A stretch of 32,660 nt of DNA from Parcubacteria group bacterium GW2011_GWF2_45_11. GTDB lineage: Bacteria; Patescibacteriota; Patescibacteriia; UBA1558; UBA10009. The DNA lies in NCBI GenBank assembly GCA_001001205.1, contig LCKE01000014.1:1-32660 (forward strand), in the 5' to 3' direction. Position numbers and translations under genes: made by a program. How positions within the stretch are numbered: the stretch's first letter is position 1; the number at the start of each line of letters is the position of its first letter. Under the pieces are notes generated by a model. It did not search any database and was not told the DNA's origin. It worked only from the letters and a program-made list of their open reading frames with translations. Shown here piece after piece: positions 27,413-32,660 of the stretch.

Positions 27413-28144
27413 ATGATTAAAAAAGTCGTGGTCGCCGCCGCCGGCAAAGGCACCCGCATGCTGCATCTGAGCCAAGACAAACCCAAGCATCTTATTGAGA
27501 TCAACGGTAAGCCCTTTTTATATTACCTCCTAACCAACCTGAAAACGGCTGGTTTTTCCGAAATTATCATGGTTATCGGCTACCAAAAAAAGCTGATGGA
27601 AGAATTCTTGGCGGACTATAAGGACGACTTCAATTTAACCATAATCAACCAGTTTGAGCTTTTGGGCGACAAATACGGCACCGCCTGCCCCATTGAATGC
27701 GTTAAGGATATTATTAGACCGGGAGAAAGTTTTATTTCCATCTGCGGCGACAATTTGTATTCGGTGAAGGATTTAAAAAAATTCTTTATTGCCGACGATT
27801 TAAACTACGTTTCCGGCCTGGTTCACCCCGAGCCCGGCAAATACGGCGTTTTAATCAAAAACGGGGATGACTATCTGGAAAAAATCATTGAAAAGCCGAC
27901 GACGTTCGTCGGTAACGTAATTAATACCGGCCTGTATAAATTCACGCCGGAAGTTTTTAGATGCTTGCCCTTGATCGCCAAATCCGCCCGCGACGAATTT
28001 GAAATCACCGACGCCATTAACTTGCTGGCCAAGGAAAAAAAAGTGAAAATAAAACAAATAGAAGATTACTGGCTAGATTTTGGCAAGCCGGAGGACGTTA
28101 ACACCATCAGCGAATTTTTAAGCAATAACCAGCGGACCCTATGA
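27413..28144 (+). CDS. Sugar-phosphate nucleotidyltransferase (NTP_transferase family)
   Basis: VVVAAAGKGTRMLHLSQDKPKHLIEINGKPFLYYLL..., FISICGDNLYS, INTGLYKF. Confidence 0.88.
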   Translation: MIKKVVVAAAGKGTRMLHLSQDKPKHLIEINGKPFLYYLLTNLKTAGFSEIIMVIGYQKKLMEEFLADYKDDFNLTIINQFELLGDKYGTACPIECVKDIIRPGESFISICGDNLYSVKDLKKFFIADDLNYVSGLVHPEPGKYGVLIKNGDDYLEKIIEKPTTFVGNVINTGLYKFTPEVFRCLPLIAKSARDEFEITDAINLLAKEKKVKIKQIEDYWLDFGKPEDVNTISEFLSNNQRTL

Positions 28145-29163
28145 ATCTGATTTGCCCCGCCAACCAGCCGGCGGAAAATAAAACCGCTTACCCGCCGCAA
28201 ACCGCCGGGCGCTTAATGATCGCCAACGTGCCCGTAGTCACGCCGGATTACAGCCTGCAAAAAATAGAAGAGCTGCTTTTAGCCAAAATCAAGGATTTTG
28301 AAACCGTCAACTACATCTACGTCATCCGGCAAAACGGCAAGCTGGCCGGCGTTATTTCCATTAAAGATATTTTAAGGCAGCCAAAAAACAAACTGGCCGG
28401 CGCAGTCATGGCCCGGGCGACCATTGTGGCTCATCCGCATACCGATCAGGAAAGAGTCGCCTACCTCGCCTTAAAAAACAATATTAAAGCCATTCCGGTG
28501 GTGGACAAGGAAGAAATTTTTTTGGGCGTGGTGCCCAGCGATACCATTCTTAAAATCGCTTATGAAGAAGCCGATGAAGACATTTTGCGGCTGGGCGGCG
28601 TCAAAAAACTAAGTTTGGCCGGCCGCGGCGCGGACGACATCATTAAGCTTTCGCCGGGCACGCTGTTAAAACACCGCTTGCCCTGGCTGCTTTTAGGCCT
28701 ATTAGGCGGCCTGCTGGCCGCCAAGATTATCGGCTTGTTTGCCGAAACTCTGGAAACCAATCTGATCCTGGCCTCTTTTATACCGATGATTACCTACATG
28801 GGCGGAGCCACGCTCGCCCAAACCCAGGCTTTTTTAATCAGAGACCTGGCCGTGGATCCGGGACTTAAATTCGGCCAATATTTCCTTAAACAGCTGACGG
28901 TGATCTTGCTGATCGGCCTGATCGCCGCCGCTTTATTTTTCGCCGTCGGCTTTTTCTTTTTACCCGGGCTGGCGATTGTGGAAATTCTGGCCGCGGCCCT
29001 GTTTGCCGCCATCAGCTCCTCAATCGTCACCGGCCTGATCGTGCCTTATGTTTTTTACAGTTTAAAAATGGATCCGGCCAACGCCAGCGGACCGGTAGCC
29101 ACCATCATTCAGGACATTATGGGCGTTACTCTTTATTTCATGATCGCCTCTTGGCTTTTATAA
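28141..29163 (+). CDS. MgtE-like divalent cation transporter (CBS pair plus MgtE membrane domain; no classical N-domain)
   Basis: CBS repeats, then KHRLPWLLLGLLGGLLAAKIIGLFAETLE...ASFIPMITYMGGATLAQTQAFLIRDLA. Confidence 0.85.
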   Translation: MNLICPANQPAENKTAYPPQTAGRLMIANVPVVTPDYSLQKIEELLLAKIKDFETVNYIYVIRQNGKLAGVISIKDILRQPKNKLAGAVMARATIVAHPHTDQERVAYLALKNNIKAIPVVDKEEIFLGVVPSDTILKIAYEEADEDILRLGGVKKLSLAGRGADDIIKLSPGTLLKHRLPWLLLGLLGGLLAAKIIGLFAETLETNLILASFIPMITYMGGATLAQTQAFLIRDLAVDPGLKFGQYFLKQLTVILLIGLIAAALFFAVGFFFLPGLAIVEILAAALFAAISSSIVTGLIVPYVFYSLKMDPANASGPVATIIQDIMGVTLYFMIASWLL

Positions 29164-29249
29164 CATTCAACCTATGGAAAAAAATTCTCAGGGCTATCAT
29201 GGGCGGCTGGAGATATGTCGCGGCGCCAAAATAAAATTCGGTTAAATTA

Positions 29250-30176
29250 ATGGCAAACTTTTTAATTTTTACATTTTCGTTATTCATTGTTATTAAAGGC
29301 GCGACCCTGGCGATTAAATATTCCTCTAAAATCGCGGAAAGTTTTAATCTGTCCAAATACATCATCGGCTTTATCGTAATCGCGCTTATTTCCATCCTGC
29401 CGGAAACTCTGATTTCAATCAATTCGGCTTTAAGCGGCATGCCTGAATTCGGTTTAGGCACTTTGTTTGGCTCAAATATCGCCGACTTGACTCTGATTTT
29501 TGCGATTTTAATCATTTACGCCGGCCGGGGAATGAAAATAGAAAGTAAAGTGCTGCAGAATGTCCGCCTGTATCCCTTTTTTCTTTTATTGCCGATTGTC
29601 TTCGGATTAAACAGCCACTACTCCCGCATTGAAGGCGTTGTTCTGCTTCTGGCCGGCTCGTTTTTTTACTACTTGGCTTTTAAAAATAACATAAAAGACT
29701 CGGCGGTATTTAAAAAAACGGACGGTCAATATAAAAACTTTTTGCTTTTGCTGTGGGCCATGACTTTATTATTAATCGGCTCACATTTTACCGTCACCTC
29801 GGCGACCGGGCTGGCGCAAGCCTTTAAAATAAACCCAATTCTGATCGCCATGATTGTTGTGAGCTTGGGCACGACCATGCCGGAACTATTTTACTCGCTC
29901 AAGGCGCTAAAAAGAAAAGAGGACGGGCTGGCCGTTGGTGACATTTTAGGTTCCGTCTTGGCGGACGCGACCATTGTCATAGGCATTCTCGCCTTGATCA
30001 GTCCATTTTACTTTCCGGCAAAAATTGTTTATGTTACGGGAATATTTATGGTCATGGCCTCCCTGGTATTAATAAAATTCATGCGTTCAGGCAGAACCAT
30101 CACCAAAAAAGAGGGATATATGCTTTTGATTTTCTGGCTGGCATACGTCATAATAGAATTTGTAATGAATAGTTAG
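29250..30176 (+). CDS. Second CaCA-family cation antiporter
   Basis: SILPETLISINSALSG..LGTLFGSNIADLTLIF and GTTMPELFYSLKAL...AVGDILGSVLADATIVIG. Confidence 0.85.
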   Translation: MANFLIFTFSLFIVIKGATLAIKYSSKIAESFNLSKYIIGFIVIALISILPETLISINSALSGMPEFGLGTLFGSNIADLTLIFAILIIYAGRGMKIESKVLQNVRLYPFFLLLPIVFGLNSHYSRIEGVVLLLAGSFFYYLAFKNNIKDSAVFKKTDGQYKNFLLLLWAMTLLLIGSHFTVTSATGLAQAFKINPILIAMIVVSLGTTMPELFYSLKALKRKEDGLAVGDILGSVLADATIVIGILALISPFYFPAKIVYVTGIFMVMASLVLIKFMRSGRTITKKEGYMLLIFWLAYVIIEFVMNS

Positions 30177-30218
30177 CCGGCTGGCTAAATTAAAATATTC
30201 AACTTTTGGAAAAAACCT

Positions 30219-31532
30219 ATGAAAGCTTTGCTTAAAAAAATCCTGCCTAAATTTATCCTCGGCTGGTATCACCAATGCCTGGCCCTGCTGGCCGTGGCCG
30301 TTTATCTAAACCCGTCGGGTAAACTGGTTGTTATCGGGGTAACCGGCACCAACGGCAAGTCCACGGTTGTTAATTTGATCGGGCAGATCCTGGAAGCGGC
30401 CGGCTATCGGGTCGGCTGGACCGCCACGGCCAATTTTAAAATTTCCGGCGCGCCCTGGCTCAACGATCAAAAAATGACCATGCTCGGCCGGTTTAAAACC
30501 CAAAAATTCCTGCGAGCCATGGTCAAAGCCGGCTGCGGCTACGCGGTCATTGAAACGTCTTCGGAAGGCATTAAACAACACAGGCATCTGGGCCTTAATT
30601 ATGACATCGCCGTTTTTACCAATTTGACGCCGGAACACCTTGAGTCCCATGGCGGCTTTGAAAACTACCAGCAAGCCAAAGGTGAGCTTTTCAGGCATCT
30701 GACGCAACGGCGGAAAAAAACCCTTAACGGCCGGATGGTTGATAAAACCATCATTGTCAACGCCGACGACCAAAACGCCCCTTATTTTTTGAACTTTCCG
30801 GCCGATAAAAAAATCACTTATGCCATCAATCGGCCGGCGGACTACCGCGCGACGGACATTGAACTCAGGTCCAACGGCGCAATCTTTACGGTTAACGGGT
30901 CCGCCTTTAAATCCAACCTCTATGGCCACGTGAATATTTATAACGAACTGGCGGCCCTGGCCGTGGCTAAAAGCCAGCAGGTGAACGACGACCAGATCAG
31001 GCTGGCGCTGATGCAGTTCAAAAGCATGCCCGGCCGCTTTGAATTTATAGAGGAAGCGTCCGCCCTAGGCTTTAAAGTCATGGTTGATTACGCGCCCGAA
31101 CCCGAATCAATGAAACAGCTTTATGAAACTCTAAAAATTTTTGACTTTAACAAGATCATCCACGTTTTAGGCTCCTGCGGCGGCGGCCGGGACAAGGCCA
31201 GGCAGCCGATTTTAGGCAATTTAGCCGCCACCCGCGCCCAAAACGTGATTGTGACCAACGAAGACCCCTATGACGATAACCCGATGACCATTATTGATAA
31301 CGTGGCTCAGGGCGCCATTGAGGCCGGCAAAGTTTTAAATGAAAATTTGTTTAAAATACTTAACCGCCATGACGCCATCGCCTACGCCCTCTCGTTAGCC
31401 AGGGCCGGCGACCTAGTGTTAATCACCGGCAAAGGCTGTGAGCAGTTTATTTGTGTGGCTCACGGCAAAAAGATCCCCTGGGACGACCGCGAGGCCGTTA
31501 AGGAATTGCTGGCCGGCCAGCTCGCCCCTTGA
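30219..31532 (+). CDS. Mur ligase, UDP-MurNAc-tripeptide synthetase (MurE)-like
   Basis: VIGVTGTNGKSTVVNLIGQIL, VIETSSEGIKQHRHLGLNYDIAVFTNLTPEHLESHGGFENY, VTNEDPYDDNPMTII, ITGKGCEQFI. Confidence 0.9.
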   Translation: MKALLKKILPKFILGWYHQCLALLAVAVYLNPSGKLVVIGVTGTNGKSTVVNLIGQILEAAGYRVGWTATANFKISGAPWLNDQKMTMLGRFKTQKFLRAMVKAGCGYAVIETSSEGIKQHRHLGLNYDIAVFTNLTPEHLESHGGFENYQQAKGELFRHLTQRRKKTLNGRMVDKTIIVNADDQNAPYFLNFPADKKITYAINRPADYRATDIELRSNGAIFTVNGSAFKSNLYGHVNIYNELAALAVAKSQQVNDDQIRLALMQFKSMPGRFEFIEEASALGFKVMVDYAPEPESMKQLYETLKIFDFNKIIHVLGSCGGGRDKARQPILGNLAATRAQNVIVTNEDPYDDNPMTIIDNVAQGAIEAGKVLNENLFKILNRHDAIAYALSLARAGDLVLITGKGCEQFICVAHGKKIPWDDREAVKELLAGQLAP

Positions 31533-31555
31533 AGCAGAAAGGTTAGCTGAATAAT

Positions 31556-32434
31556 TTAGTCCAGCGGGCTGGAAATTTTGGCTAACAGAGAACCGGCCAC
31601 TTGAGTGTAAACTTGAGTGGTTTTTATGTTGCTATGGCCCAATAATTTCTGGATCACCCGGATATCCGTGTTGTTTTCCAAAAGATGAGTGGCAAACGAA
31701 TGCCGCAAGCTATGGCAGCCCGCCTGCCGATTTATACCCGCCCGCACCAAGGCCTGATTAAATATCTTTTCAGCCGATCTTGAAGTTAAATGCGGCCTGT
31801 TGCCCGCGCCGGCAAAAACATAAACCTGATTTTCAGCCGAAAATTTTTTGCATTGCTCAAACAGTTCCGCCGAGAGTTTGCTTAAAACAGTCCAGCGGTC
31901 CTTGGCGCCTTTGCCGTTTTTTACCAACAGCTTGTTTGCCCCAACATTAATATCAATAATTCTTAATTTTACCGCCTCGGAAACTCTTAAACCGGAACCA
32001 TACATTAAAGACAATAATAATTTATGTTTTAGATTACCAGTTTTTTCAATTAAACTAATGATTTCCGTTTTTGATAAAACGGTCGGCAAATATTTTTCCC
32101 GCTTCGGCCGCTTTACGCTAAAAAACAGTTTGCGATGCAAGACATCCTGATAATAAAATTTTAAAGCGGAAATGCTAAGATTTAAGGAAGTATTGGAGAG
32201 ACCCCGGGCTTTAAGATATAAAAGATAATTTTTTACATCCTCGCCACTTGCCTCTTTAGCCGATTTGTTTATAAATTGCAAAAATCTAATATTAATAGAC
32301 AGGTATGACTTAATTGTCCGGCCCGAAAAACCCCTGATAACCAGCTCCTGCGCCAGGGTAAAAAGGGGGTGTGTTTTAGCTAATTTTGGTCTATAATTAA
32401 GCAAAGAAAGGCTTTCATTATTTGGATTATTCAT
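31556..32434 (-). CDS. Tyrosine recombinase (XerC/XerD-like)
   Basis: MYGSGLRVSEAVKLRI..., CHSLRHSFATHLLENNTDIRVIQKLLGHSNIKTTQVYTQV. Confidence 0.92.
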   Translation of the reverse strand: MNNPNNESLSLLNYRPKLAKTHPLFTLAQELVIRGFSGRTIKSYLSINIRFLQFINKSAKEASGEDVKNYLLYLKARGLSNTSLNLSISALKFYYQDVLHRKLFFSVKRPKREKYLPTVLSKTEIISLIEKTGNLKHKLLLSLMYGSGLRVSEAVKLRIIDINVGANKLLVKNGKGAKDRWTVLSKLSAELFEQCKKFSAENQVYVFAGAGNRPHLTSRSAEKIFNQALVRAGINRQAGCHSLRHSFATHLLENNTDIRVIQKLLGHSNIKTTQVYTQVAGSLLAKISSPLD

Positions 32435-32592
32435 ATTTTGGGTTATTTAATTAAAAAAGGGCTTTTGACCCTGTACATAAACTTTTCAAACCGCCTTGTG
32501 ATTTAATGTTTACGCTTAAATATTGGCTGATCGCAGCCAAAAAGTCAAGCCGTTCGGATATACAGTGTTGTATGAAATAATAAAAAGTTTTA

Positions 32593-32611
32593 GTATCTCT
32601 TTCAGAGATAC
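32593..32611. repeat. Perfect inverted repeat GTATCTCT-TTC-AGAGATAC
   Basis: 8-bp arms, 3-nt loop; no T-tract. Confidence 0.85.
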
Positions 32612-32660
32612 ATAAGGGCTATTTCATTTTTAATTTCCAAAACTATGAAAAAATCAAAAA

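Noticed and set aside
28141-29163. Missing MgtE N-domain as a novelty
   Set aside because: Shortened MgtE-like proteins are plausible and not convincing as a new observation from sequence alone.
30306-30929. 207-aa antisense ORF
   Set aside because: Fully antisense to a well-supported Mur ligase; no recognisable motifs.

Overview
The window looks like a chromosomal segment of a Candidate Phyla Radiation (Patescibacteria/Parcubacteria-like) bacterium. I infer this from the 16S signature 'ggaggctgcagtcaagaatcttccgcaatgg', an intron-bearing 16S gene not followed by a 23S, and small compact genes. Contents in order: fructose-1,6-bisphosphatase and DhnA-type aldolase; a stand-alone 16S rRNA gene containing a 336-nt ORF-less group I intron and lacking about 20 nt at helix 31; tRNAs Phe, Ile, Pro, Gly and Cys, plus a tRNA-Phe pseudogene carrying palindromic insertions; two CaCA antiporters; an ATL/MGMT-like protein; a methyltransferase; a 3D-domain protein; an isochorismatase-family hydrolase; an AT-rich Eco57I/type IIG-like restriction-modification gene; a disrupted polA; holA; rpsT; an amidinotransferase-family protein; a cytidylyltransferase-TruB fusion; uvrB; ruvA; a FemAB-family protein; a sugar nucleotidyltransferase; MgtE-like and Mur-ligase genes; and a tyrosine recombinase. 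The strongest unexplained signal is a pair of monocistronic exported-protein genes (21269-21862 + and 24462-24935 -). Each has a near-consensus promoter, an AAGGAG ribosome site and a GC-rich terminator. Their coding sequences are tiled almost end to end with perfect 5-10 bp inverted repeats (mRNA hairpins). Most other promoter-proximal genes here look leaderless, with the ATG 6-9 nt after the -10 box. Also notable: two diverged copies of a structured 'CTAATACCC...AATACCC' element, and microdeletions in ultra-conserved parts of 16S and polA that could be real or assembly errors. No searches or folding programs were run; all pairings were read by eye.
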